64,000 nucleotides of DNA from Symbiotaphrina buchneri (lineage: Eukaryota > Ascomycota > Symbiotaphrinales > Symbiotaphrinaceae): positions 620,001 to 684,000 of the forward strand of contig BCIG01000015.1 of assembly GCA_001599915.1 (NCBI GenBank), read 5' to 3'. The stretch's first letter is position 1, and each line of letters begins with the position of its first letter. A program made the position numbers and the translations under genes. This document shows positions 1 to 10,095 of this stretch, one piece after another. The notes beneath the pieces were generated by a model. The model ran no database searches and was not told where the DNA came from. It worked only from the letters and a program-made list of their open reading frames with translations.

Positions 1-303
1 ACCGCAATTTCACATTGATCGGATATCAATTTGCGTAGTTGAAACAGCATTGCCGGTTGTGGACGACATAACCGCATGAATTCTCGTTCCAATGCCTGTT
101 AGGTTTGAGCTACGGATTACGCAGATCAGATCATTCTGCCAAATGCAAGACGGCGATTTTCATGTACAGCACTTTTGGACAGGGAAACACGGTAATCCTA
201 CATATGCAGTAGCAGATCGTTCCTTTACGCTTAAAGGTATGTACACAATCTCATCAAAAGACAATGCTATACCGATGTCGCAGCAACACGCTATATGCAC
301 CCC
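1..303. other. Intergenic, downstream of fructose-1,6-bisphosphatase
   Basis: I see no supported gene here. It is the 3' flank of the minus-strand bisphosphatase gene that ends at 304. The short open frame at 92-313 has no recognisable motif. Confidence 0.5.
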
Positions 304-1530
304 CTACTTATGATATCTCTCGTGTGTTTCGATAATCTTCTGCACTTCGTCGTAACTGCCCATAAAGATACCTGACCTGTCGTGGATATGTTCAGGCACA
401 ACCTCCAGCATGCGCTGCATCTTGCTGTTGAGAGCTTGGCCACCAGCTGATACGAGAATTAGTGCGATTGGCCAAGAAATGAGGTCCGGACGTAGACACT
501 CACCGTTCTCAAAAACCATAGCCATCGGTGCGCATTCATACAGAATCCTCAGCTTGCCCTTGGGACTTTTCTTGTCGGCAGGGTAAGCAAAGATGCCGCC
601 ATACAAGAGCGTTCGGTATGCGTCGGCCACCATGGAGCCAATATACCGCGAACTGTACGGCTTTCCGCCTTCACCAGGGTATTTCAAGCTGTTGAAATAA
701 TCCTTGACCCAATCCTCCCAGTAAAGCGAGTTACCTTCATTGACTGAGTAGATGGAACGCTTCTTCGGAATCCTCATGTCCGGGTGGGTGAGGATGAACT
801 CCCCAAATGAGTTGTCCAGGGTGAAGCCATTGACGGTACCGCCCTTCATGGTGATCACCAGTTGTGCACTAGCGCCGTACATGGTGAAACCTGCCGCGAC
901 CAGCTCAGTGCCGGGCAACAGCAGATCCTCCTTGGTACCTTTCGCATTCGGTGGCAGCTGAATGATTCCGAAGATTGTCCCTACTGACACACCAGCGTCC
1001 AGATTGGAGGACCCGTCAATGGGATCACACATGACCGCATATCGTGCATTGGGATGCTCATCAAAGGCAATTGCTTCCTCCTCTTCCTCCGAAACCAGTA
1101 TACGGCATTTACCCGATGTGCGCATTGCCGAGACAAACAGGTCATTGCCTATAACATCAAGCTTCTTCTGATCATCGCCGGTGGTATTGGAAGAGCCCGC
1201 CAAGCCAGTAAGCTGCTATGGTTAGCTGTCGTACGAAACGGATGGAAGCAATGGAAATTCAGGCTGAGCTGCGTACGTTGATGAGGGTAGACCGTCGGAT
1301 ATAGTAGGCAATACTCTTGAAGGAGAATTGGAGAGCATGACAGAGTAGACTATTCCCTGGCTGTCAGCATACTCCTTCTTCCGTGGCGAACATTGACTTT
1401 ACGTGAAGTCACCAGTAGCTTCCTTGTGTTTTGCTTGCTCCTCTGTAAGGAATCTGGTGAGGGTGATGATGTCTGTATTGATCTTCTCCTGGGCGACCGG
1501 GGCGGTCTCGCCATTTCCGTCGGTAGCCAT
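304..1530 (-). CDS. fbp1: Fructose-1,6-bisphosphatase
   Basis: Hydrolyses fructose-1,6-bisphosphate to fructose-6-phosphate and phosphate, the committed gluconeogenic step in the cytosol. Exons on the minus strand are 1530-1403, 1349-1277, 1212-504 and 446-304, giving 350 residues, the usual fungal length. Visible motifs are the N-terminal TDIITLTRFLTEEQ region, LAGSSNTTGDDQKKLDVIGN, the metal-binding DPIDGSSN, the SRYIGSMVADAYRTLLYGG substrate region, and the C-terminal AGGQALNSKMQRMLEVVPEH. The last intron (503-447) is 57 bp long and stop-free, so a naive reading keeps 19 extra residues between FEN and AGGQ; family conservation and a CTAAT branch site show that it is an intron. The start at 1530 (MATDGNGE) is followed by the conserved N-terminus, so upstream in-frame ATGs are unlikely. 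In other fungi this gene is repressed by glucose; I saw no decisive operator here. Confidence 0.96.
447..503 (-). other. fbp1: Intron 3 of fbp1, 57 bp, stop-free and in frame
   Basis: On the minus strand the donor is GTGAGT, a CACTAATTC branch-like site follows, and the acceptor is CGTATCAG. Splicing joins GAGAACG to CTGGTGGCC and restores the conserved FENAGGQALNSK. Because the intron is a multiple of three and has no stop, retention would add 19 residues instead of truncating the enzyme. Confidence 0.9.
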
Positions 1531-4500
1531 AATGTCTGGTATAAACGGAGGTTGTCGTGAGGGAGATGGCCAAGTAGAATTAAGGCACACGAATATATCC
1601 TCTGCTGAAGCGGTTTAACGTTGTGATGATGAAGTCAAGGTAAGGTCTTTCATATCGGCTTGATTCCACAGCAGGACCCGCTCTGACGTCCAATTGCATG
1701 TAGAAATTGCGGGGCCGGACTCACGGATTGAGAACCCCCACCACAGGCCCGCCTCGGCCAACTCCGTACTTCTCCCACACTCAAGCGGGTTTTCCTCGCC
1801 CTGCTGAAGCCCCTTTCCCGTATTCTCCCGAGACTCGTTTTGCGCTTTCCCGCACATGAGGTACGAAAGGTACGAGCTACCGTACCTTGACCCCCACCAA
1901 GACCACGTGACAGAAAGTCGCCAGAAATGACATTCGATCGGAATAAAATATGCCCGAGGTACCTTGATTAAGACGCTCCGAGAAGCGAGATGGTCACCTT
2001 AGTCATCTTCGAGCTAGCCACACATCCACGAACCTTTTGCTCCTTTCTTGAAATTTATTTCGGCACTCTTTTCATTCTAGTCATCCATGCTCTACAAAGT
2101 GTACCGAGGGAGCTCAACGCAAGAGCCATCTCAGCAGTTATGGCGCTGTCTCAGGGACTGGTAAGTCTACAATATTCTTTACTGCAGTCTTTTACAGTGC
2201 CGGCTACCCTGCGCCCGCCGTCCTTTGTGATGATTTGTTCAAACCGCAAACTAGAGTCTTTGACCTCTACCAGAGGCATGAAACTTGATTGTACACGTCA
2301 GTCTGATCGACGAGCTTACTCTATCTTCTACCATTGAAATGTATCATCCTGTTCTTACTAATGGTTATCTTACAGGTAGTGGCTCAATGACTTGCTGAGG
2401 ATGCATGCGGGCGGGTCCCGTCATGCTCTCTAAAAGGTATTCTTGATTTCCTCCAATCAGCGGTACCCTATCTTAGGCGCAATCGCAAGTGGGCGAAGAT
2501 GATCAATTTACTTCAATATACGCTGGAAATTACCGACTGAGATCTCCGGATCTTCGACGATATCAAATGGCTATTTCTGAGCTCCCATTACAAAAAGCTT
2601 TGGCTGCAGACGTTGATAGCGTGACACAAGCTAACTTGTTTCAGAAGCATCTTGAATTGGTAGCAGCACCATGCCATCCTTCGCTCATCACACGGAGGAT
2701 CTATAATGTACGTTTCTATCATTCCATACACCATCCCACAGCAAAGGATGAATGGCACTGGGCGCCGATTATCTTCGCAAATCGAAGTTTGTCATGACGG
2801 AGATGCCTTTTTGTGGCAGGCCTAGAAAACCTCGCCCACTGATCTGCCTTGACCTGCACTCAATATTCCTCAGGAGGGTGACTAGGTGGATGCTGATACA
2901 TGGAGACAGGGGATCAAATTGCCGACGGACTTATATGACAATTGCAACCTACCGGTTGGACGTCGCTCTCTTCGGCAGACTTATGATACATGATAAAAGG
3001 TAGGAATTGCGCTCCCGTTTCTTCGCGTGTAGTCATGATGAACCCTTTAGATGACGAGTCTGATTCGGGTTTCCGATGTTGACAACATCTTATTATACCA
3101 TTCATGCATTTCTGATCATAACAATGCATCAACCTTCGTTATGCGTCCAGTGTGCTACATATGCGCTAACACCATGTATCATAGTGGCCGCAAGGTGAAA
3201 TGCGCGCCGCATCCTGTTCGTTTGTTCATTACCCACGATCGCATGAAACCAATCAAAGGTATGTTTTTCCACATCAGGTTCTTTCCTAAGCGCTTCGATG
3301 ATGATTCGACCTACAAAATTGACAAGCATATGTCCAAGCCTTCTTTCGAAGGCAAAGACGAGTCTGTCCTGCCTGAAATTACCGTCTAGACTGGTTCATT
3401 GGAAACTAAATTCTGGGAATTCAGCGCTGACCTGCGTCGATAGGTGTAATGTCTTTCCCGGCTGCCGTTGACAATGGCCCTCCCTTTTCATGCACCTTGA
3501 GTGGGTTAAGTAAGTGCTTGTTTCTACTGGCAACTTCCCCGCTGCACTAGCTTTCACATGATGATTCCATATTTTCTCACGACGGTCGACTTAGCCTTTG
3601 CATTGATGAGATGGCCCTTGACCGGGCCCTTGAGTCTGACTTTCCACTCATGCTTGCCATCCGCTCTGACTTTCAAGCAACCACATACTGACGTACATCA
3701 TCAGGCTCTGGGAAGCACCCACAGCGTGTCACATGTTGATGGTCCAGCTCAAACTGATGTGTTCCCCAACCTGGGATCTCCTCGCACGAGGGACACCATG
3801 TTGATATCCTTTCGGCAATTTGGAAGTAGCAAGAGTGCGAGCCTCGTCATATTGTCGAACCGTCTGTAATGGAATGAAGGACAGTAGCATCTACCTTAGG
3901 TATCTTGCGACCTATTGATGCGTGACCCAGCCTACCGTAAGTCTGTGGCTTGGTGGTTATGGGCAAACCGGTGCCTCCTTTAGTTGACCGCCCCTCAAAT
4001 GAAGAAGAGGCTAGGCTAGATATGAATTCCATTCTGATTTGTAAAAATATTCACAAGCTGGTTATTACATTCTGGCAGGCATGATGATTGATGTTGATGA
4101 TGTTTATAATAGTAGGAGTTAAGACAGCGAATATTCGACCGCTGAATAGCAATGCCGTCTTTCCACCTGGAGCTCGTTCCGTAGTAGATGCAGTTTTAAG
4201 TTGACTCGTGAGCGTTCCTCGAGTCACTCCGACTCAGTAGCTCGAGGACAAAGCGCATAAGGTAAGGTACAGGTACATGTGCCGGTACTCCGTACCTGCG
4301 CTTATGGATTCGGGATGTTGTCCCGAGATTTAGTTAGCAGCTTGGAACGGCCGTTCCCAAGGTGCTTGACTCGTCACTCTTTGAGCCTTTTCAGGGCAAA
4401 AACCGTTTCAATTTAAGATTAACAAGACACCTCTTCCCCGCAGAAATAAATCACTCTCTCGGACCGTGCACAGCCTCCTTCTCTTCACAAACCTGACCTT

Positions 4501-4926
4501 GGACGCAGGACTCTCCGCATTATTATTATTCATTCAGTCTGTTCCTAATCGTTCCTTTCAGCCTTACACGTGAGGCTTTGTTTTTGTTCTTCTAGCTCGC
4601 TGATACCGCTTACGGACCGGGCCTGACGCTCTTCCTCCGCGTGCGCCATATCTGCAACTTCGTCTGTTAATCGGATTGCGCACATGCTGCCGGCTGCATA
4701 CCTGAATGAGCAAAGGTCCTTGCGCGACCTGGACCCGGTCTATCGCCTTTCGCACGCCGGCTGAGTTTCGTTCATTCTGGCTGCCGCTCAGGAGACGACC
4801 GAGACCCTTATGGGGTGGAAGGAGCAGTCTCCATCAGACCATCGTACAACACGTAGACACGATAGAGAAGTGTGGCATAAACCAGGGTCGACCGGAGACT
4901 AGGACTGCGAACGGGGCCAGATAGAG
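1531..4926. other. Intergenic between fbp1 and the carboxypeptidase gene
   Basis: This holds the fbp1 promoter, a doubtful small gene around 2140-3000 (listed separately) and otherwise no recognisable coding sequence. GTAC-rich words cluster at 1860-1890 and 4260-4300, including GTACTCCGTACCT at 4285-4297, which recurs at 55712. The 3.0-3.9 kb part has short open frames with no family motif that I recognise. Confidence 0.4.
2140..3000 (+). CDS. Possible small hypothetical gene, four exons
   Basis: Not recognised. A phase-consistent model joins 2140-2160 (MALSQGL, followed by a perfect GTAAGT donor), 2477-2707 (77 codons, from AQSQVGEDDQ to SLITRRIYN, followed by GTACGT), an exon starting at 2742, and one starting near 2894 that runs to a stop just before 3000. 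The middle exon reads like real protein (ADVDSVTQANLFQKHLELVA). The first intron would be 316 bp and the second only 34 bp, both unusual for this window. It may equally be a decayed gene, since nearby frames show scattered protein-like stretches broken by stops. Function unknown, and the 3' end is uncertain. Confidence 0.25.
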
Positions 4927-7212
4927 ATGGTGAGAACGGAATATAGCTCTCATGTCCCAGGCTAATCGATCTTGAAGGTTCATCTCATACAGCATGTACT
5001 GTTCGTTTTCATTGTGCTGGCGCTCGCCGTCTGCTTTTCGACGCCGTGCAACGCCCAATTCCCGCCTAGAAATACCTTGTCCTCGAATAGCACTATTCTC
5101 ACCTCCCCCCTCAACAGCAACATAACTATTTCTTACAATTCGCCGCCACCAGGGACTTGTACTACCGTCTTTAGCACACAAAAGCAATATACTGGTTATG
5201 TAACGATACCGCCAAATACTCTTTCTCAAGTACAGCAAAATTATTCTGGCAACACATTTTTCTGGTTCATTGAAGCTCGACAGAATCCGCAGACAGCTCC
5301 TTTGACCATTTGGTTTACCGGGGGACCTGGGAGCAGTAGTATGGTGGGCTTGTTTCAAGAGCATGGGCCTTGTGAAGCCGTTGAACTTGCAAAAGGTCAA
5401 TTCGGTACTCAGGCAAGAGACTGGGGTTGGGATAGGAGTTCGAATATTCTATATGTTGACCAAGTCAGTACCTCGTGCCTCTGTCCTCTTGCTCCTTGCT
5501 ACTCCTACGCTGCGGCGCGGCAACATACTAACACATCATGGTAGCCTGTGCAAGTAGGCTTCTCTTACGATACACCCACGAACGGCTCTCTAGACCTGCT
5601 TAGCGGCAATTTCACTTTTCCAGCCGCCAGCGTACCGTCCGGACAACAACCAGATACCTTCCTCAATGGAACATTCAGCTCCAATCAACCTAGTAGCACT
5701 GCTAATACTACCGAGATTGCGGCGTATACTGTATGGCATATGCTGCAAACATTCTTGAGCGCCTTTCCCCAATACAACCCCGCTATGTGTACAAATTGCA
5801 CACAGTCTGGTACAGTCGGGGTAAACCTGTTCACAGAGAGCTACGGTGGGAAGTATGGGCCTGCCTTTGCGTCCCTATGGGAACGACAGAATGCTCTCCG
5901 TTCGAACGATACGCTGCCGAAGAACATGTCACTTGCAATCCAATTGAGGACTGTTGGAATTATCAATGGTTGTGTGGACGACCTAATACAAGCACCTTTC
6001 TATCCGGCCTTCGCAAGCAACAATACCTACAGCATCCAGGCAATTACGTCGACAGAAGCTCAGGCGGTAGTGGGGAGCTATCTTGATGCTGGAGGCTGTA
6101 AAGAAGCCATCAATTCATGTCGAGCTGCCGCTACTACATACGATCCCAGCGATGACGGTGACATCGTATCAGTCAATCAACTGTGCGAATCAGCGCAAGT
6201 CAATTGCCAGGAAAATATCATAGCACCGTATATGTCATCAGGAAGAAGCGTCTATGACATTACTCATATGGACCCTGATCCATTTCCTCCCAGCACTTAC
6301 CTTGAGTACCTCAACACCGTCGGCGTACAGGAAGCTATCGGAGTGGTTGTGAACTACACTGAAAGTAGTACAACCGTTTCGAATGCTTTTCTTTCGACTG
6401 GGGACTGGGAGCGAGGTGGTCAAGTTGCGGATTTTGCTTATCTACTCTCGCTCGGCATCCGGGTGGCCTTCATATATGGGGACAGAGACTATATCTGCAA
6501 TTGGCTTGGCGGAGAAGCGGTATCCTTTTCCGTAGCCGCTCAAGCTTCCTCGCACGGCGGGTTTTATTCTGCTGGCTATGCTGACATCCAGGTCAATGAC
6601 ACATACGTTGGTGGGGCGGTACGGGAATATGGCAATCTATCCTTCTCTCGGATATATGATGCCGGTCATCTGGTAGCTGCCTACCAGCCCGAGACTGCCT
6701 TCACAGTCTTCACTAGGGTGATAATGGGTACAGACATTGCCACCGGGGAGGCCGTTAATCTCACCAACTTTGCTACAAATGGAACGGCCAACGCAACCTT
6801 TACAGCCTCCGCCCCTTCTTCACCCGACCCCACATGTTGGATCCGGAATATCGCCAACACTTGTACTGACGATGACATACAAATGATTCAACAAGGCAAA
6901 GGAGTCATCATCAACGGCATTCTGTACGACAAAGCGAGCGACTGGAAGGCGCCAGCTTCATCAATTCTCAGTCAAGCCGGAGTCCCTGGAAGTCTCCTCT
7001 TGACTTCAACCTCGTCAACCTCGGCTATTAGTTCTGGTAGTCCTTCCCCAACGAGTACATGGGCAAGCAACACCGTTCCAACCGGGGTCTATATAGCAAC
7101 AGGACCGCCTAGTCCCACCATTTCCAAGAAAGGGGCAGCATCGGTGCAAAAGTTTGATCACACATTAGCGCTTGCAGCTGGAGTCGGAGCAGTGCTCGTC
7201 GGTATTATCTGA
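4927..7212 (+). CDS. Secreted serine carboxypeptidase (peptidase S10), probably GPI-anchored
   Basis: Removes C-terminal amino acids from peptides; expected at the cell wall or membrane. Exons are 4927-4929 (the ATG alone), 4978-5463 and 5545-7212, giving 718 residues. The first intron (4930-4977, 48 bp) has donor GTGAGA and a GCTAATC branch site, and it is the only way I found to supply an ATG for the signal peptide ([20 protein letters not shown], cleaved near NAQ). The second intron has an ACTAAC branch site, and splicing gives the conserved [12 protein letters not shown]. The catalytic triad is visible as Ser262 in ESYGG, Asp478 in GDRDYICNW and His538 in DAGHLVA; the oxyanion motif is FTGGPGSSS. 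Many N-glycosylation sequons precede a Ser/Thr-rich tail and a C-terminal hydrophobic stretch, typical of a GPI signal. The family and triad are certain; the first exon is inferred. Confidence 0.9.
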
Positions 7213-7966
7213 CATGGCCCCGGAAGTGGCATCATTGGTGGTGTTAATTAGCTTATTTGGCTTGCATAGCGATCCCTATCATGGCGGCCTGGGACATTTT
7301 GATCTCTTTTTATACACTATTGCATTGCAGGGTGCTGTTGTATATTATAAGGCGAAAATAAGACGAATTAGACATCTGAAGCATATCGTGATGGGTACTT
7401 CTGTTAGAGAACTATGGCAGACGTCGCTGCAAGGTGAGCAGACGCAAATCTGAATATCAATGTCGCTGGTGGGATGAGCGTACAAAGGTTCACGCTAAGA
7501 TTGAGCTTGGCATCGGCGACCGGCTACTGCCGTCGAACAATTCTAGTAACTTCCAGTGTTCGGAAGGCATCTTCAAGCGCTGCAGCTCCTCATCGTGTTC
7601 ATCTTTCACTCACTCTCCAATTCAATTTTCTTTCTTGGATGATTCACGAAGTTAACGATCCAACGAGCTACCCTCTCTCCGGGTAAGTAAGCGATTGGTT
7701 TTGTCTTGTCGGCAACAACATGAGAGCATAACTGCACTCATATGATGAGAATTACAGCTGGCACCAGTCTTAGAAAGACTTGTACTCTTTTTGATGCTGA
7801 ATAGCTGCTCGGAGCTAGACCTCCAACTTTCTGATCCGATCCATCTCAACACCTTGCTTGCTTAATCTGAATCGATTGGCAGCTGTCGGCTGACGCCATT
7901 TCTATAGTTGAGTTCGAACAGCGGGATTGCAACCCTCACGAAGCATTAGTGCGCCTTGCGGTTATA
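7213..7966. other. aha1: Intergenic between carboxypeptidase and aha1
   Basis: Nothing recognisable beyond the 3' flank of one gene and the promoter or leader of the next. Short open frames lack family motifs. Confidence 0.5.
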
Positions 7967-9172
7967 ATGGTCCTCCACAACCCCAACAATTGGCACTGGG
8001 TGAATAAGGATGCCTCGGCGTGGACGAAGGAATACTTAGACAGGTCTCTGTCGGGCATTTCGGCCGAGGAGAACGATGTTTCAGCAAAGATAGACAAGGT
8101 TCTGAGTATGGATGGTGACGTGGACGTCAGCCAGAGAAAGGGCAAGGTCATAACTATCTTTGACGTCAAGCTGCAGCTAGAATACTCTGGTCAGTGATTA
8201 GAGCTAACACTCTTATTGACTCTGCTAATCGGTTTGCAGGCACAACAAAAGATGCGGAGGATGTCAGCGGAACAATCACTATTCCCGAGGTAGCACACGA
8301 CACCGCGGAAGATGAGTACGTCGTATGTTCCCTTGCTCCCTCTTTGCATGAAGATGGATCGATCTAATGCCGAGCTCTGTGAAGTTTGATGTAGATATCT
8401 ACGGCGACTCCAGTTCAAAACAACCTATCAAGGACCTTGTACGGTCGAGAATACTACCGCAACTGAGGAAGGAGCTCTCGAAGCTTGGCCCGGCACTTGT
8501 GGAAGAACATGGAAAGGATATTCAGCATCCCCCTGGTTCAAATCCATCCAGCGGCTTTTCGACCCCGAAGTACATACCACAAGCTACCTCCAAATCGACC
8601 GAAGAGAAAAAATCTTCAACTTCTACCTCGAGCAAAGGGTATTCGGTGAACGTGACGACAGTGACAGATACGGAGGAGTTCCGGACGACGGCAGCCGAGC
8701 TGTATCAGACTTTCACCGACCCTCAACGTTTGGCGGCTTTTACTCGGTCACCGCCCAGGGTGTTTGAAGGAGCAAAGAAAGGAGGGAAGTTTGAGCTGTT
8801 CGGCGGTAATGTAGCGGGGGAGTATGTGGAGCTTCAGGAACCGACCGAGATAGTGCAGAAATGGAGGCTGCAGCAGTGGCCTCCAGGCCATTACTCTACG
8901 CTGGAGATCAACTTTGACCAAAACGACGTAGATGCGGTAACGGTGATGCGCGTTAACTGGGATGGTATGTTTACCGTGTCGTTTCGATGTCACTGCGGAC
9001 TAATCCTTGTCACGCAGGCGTCCCTGTTGGCCAAGAAGAGGTGACGAAGAGGAACTGGGGAGAATATTACGTGGTAAGAGCCAAGCTGATTTTGACTATT
9101 GTTTGCAAACGCTAACAAATCGGCTTCAAGAGGAGTATCAAGACGACGTTCGGGTTTGGCACTGTCCTATAG
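7967..9172 (+). CDS. aha1: Activator of Hsp90 ATPase (Aha1)
   Basis: Co-chaperone that binds Hsp90 and stimulates its ATPase in the cytosol. Five exons, 7967-8189, 8240-8322, 8385-8964, 9018-9073 and 9131-9172, give 327 residues, close to the family size. The N-terminal Aha1 domain starts with the conserved NPNNWHWVNKDA and reaches FDVDIYGD. A Ser/Thr/Lys-rich linker (around residues 160-190) follows, then the C-terminal AHSA1 domain (TTVTDTEEFRTTAAELYQTF, later NWGEYYV and the final KTTFGFG). Every intron has a clear donor, and CTAAT or CTAAC branch sites are visible in several. The start ATG at 7967 is set by the conserved N-terminus. The transposon at 9354 lies only 180 bp beyond the stop, so it may sit in or near the 3' UTR. 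Confidence 0.95.
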
Positions 9173-9344
9173 CAGCATGGGGTGTGTTGGTCCAAAAAGC
9201 ATTCTGAGCGGAACGGTAATCAGGCTCGGGAAATCAAAGACTGCCTGGAGCGTACGCTTGTGGTAGATGTTACGGGATCAATAGAGCTAGATGACCCGTC
9301 CATGTTCGTGACCCAAACATTAAGCCTAGACTGTGGCGTGCGCA

Positions 9345-9353
9345 TCTTCGTGG
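9345..9353. repeat. Target site duplication, left copy
   Basis: TCTTCGTGG immediately precedes the left terminal repeat. The identical 9-mer immediately follows the right terminal repeat at 9850-9858. Confidence 0.85.
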
Positions 9354-9406
9354 GAGCAATTAATCCTAATGCCAGTACTTTAGCGTGCAGCGAATCCTAA
9401 TGCCAG
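9354..9406 (+). repeat. Left terminal inverted repeat of the MITE
   Basis: Begins GAGCAATTAATCC and contains AATCCTAATGCCAG at 9362-9375 and again at 9393-9406. It is the reverse complement of 9797-9849 with one mismatch. Confidence 0.9.
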
Positions 9407-9487
9407 TGTTTCCGTAACGCTAGATGTTTAGTACAGATTTACCCTTGCGCACCTACAAACTACGCAAGAAACGTGACTATAACAGAA

Positions 9488-9690
9488 TATATATCTATCC
9501 CTAACTACTAACCTCCCCTAACCTCTGCACAAGTCCTAACCAACACCTAACCTACCTAACCCTAACGTTCTATCAAAAACACTTTTTTGAAAAGTCGTTT
9601 CTTAAAATCCTTGGTTAGGATTAGGTCTTAGGGGTTGGTTAGGACTTGTGCGGAGGTTAGGGGAGGTTAGTAGTTAGGGATAGATATATA
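9488..9690. repeat. Nested inverted repeat (hairpin) with telomere-like CCTAAC words
   Basis: The arm starting at 9488 (TATATATCTATCCCTAACTA onward) pairs nearly perfectly with the arm ending at 9690 over about 55 bp, then less well further inward. The left arm and the adjoining loop contain repeated CCTAAC or CCCTAAC words, resembling degenerate copies of the common fungal telomere repeat (CCCTAA). The structure lies wholly inside the transposon. Confidence 0.85.
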
Positions 9691-9796
9691 TTATATGAAA
9701 ACGTCAAGTTCTACAAGTATGGGCGTTCTTGAAATATTTCAGTTATAGAAATCAGTTTGATGGGGTGAACTCGGTTAAGTTTGGGGACGTCCACCT

Positions 9797-9849
9797 CTGG
9801 CATTAGGATTCGCTGCACGCTAAATTACTGGCATTAGGATTAATTGCTC
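9797..9849 (-). repeat. Right terminal inverted repeat of the MITE
   Basis: Ends GGATTAATTGCTC. It pairs with 9354-9406 at 52 of 53 positions. Confidence 0.9.
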
Positions 9850-9858
9850 TCTTCGTGG
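9850..9858. repeat. Target site duplication, right copy
   Basis: TCTTCGTGG directly after the element, identical to 9345-9353. Confidence 0.85.
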
Positions 9859-10075
9859 TGGGCTTTGTCCTATTATTTTTGCATGTTCCCTGGATATATT
9901 GAGGTAAGAAGCTCCAGCCATTGGTCTGGGCACTTTCCCTCGCGCCATCATCCAGAATCTCACTGTTGCAGTAAGAGGGATGCTAAGCACCTACCTACCT
10001 TATGTACGGGGTTCGCTCGCTAAAGTGCCCTGGAAGGCTGGAACAACTGCCTGTTCAATTAATTAAGGGTAAGGG

Positions 10076-10095
10076 TAAGGTAGGTACCTACCTTA
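10076..10095. repeat. 20-bp perfect palindrome
   Basis: TAAGGTAGGTACCTACCTTA equals its own reverse complement. It sits in a patch of GGTAAGG and TACCTACC words. Confidence 0.8.

Larger units (their letters stand above)
9354..9849. mobile_element. 496-bp non-autonomous DNA transposon (foldback MITE, possibly Mutator-like)
   Basis: The element is bounded by 53-bp terminal inverted repeats that differ at one position (9354-9406 and 9797-9849). It is flanked by an identical 9-bp direct repeat, TCTTCGTGG, at 9345-9353 and 9850-9858. A target duplication of 9-11 bp with long terminal repeats is typical of Mutator-like elements, so that family is the best guess, but there is no transposase to confirm it. 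Each terminal repeat contains AATCCTAATGCCAG twice. The interior holds a second, nested inverted repeat (9488-9690). No open reading frame of note. Near-identical ends and an intact target duplication suggest a fairly recent insertion. Confidence 0.85.

Noticed and set aside
3051-3389. Apparent zinc-knuckle-like text (CYICANTMYHSGRKVKC)
   Set aside because: Cysteine spacing fits no family that I know, and the frame has no credible start or splice partners.
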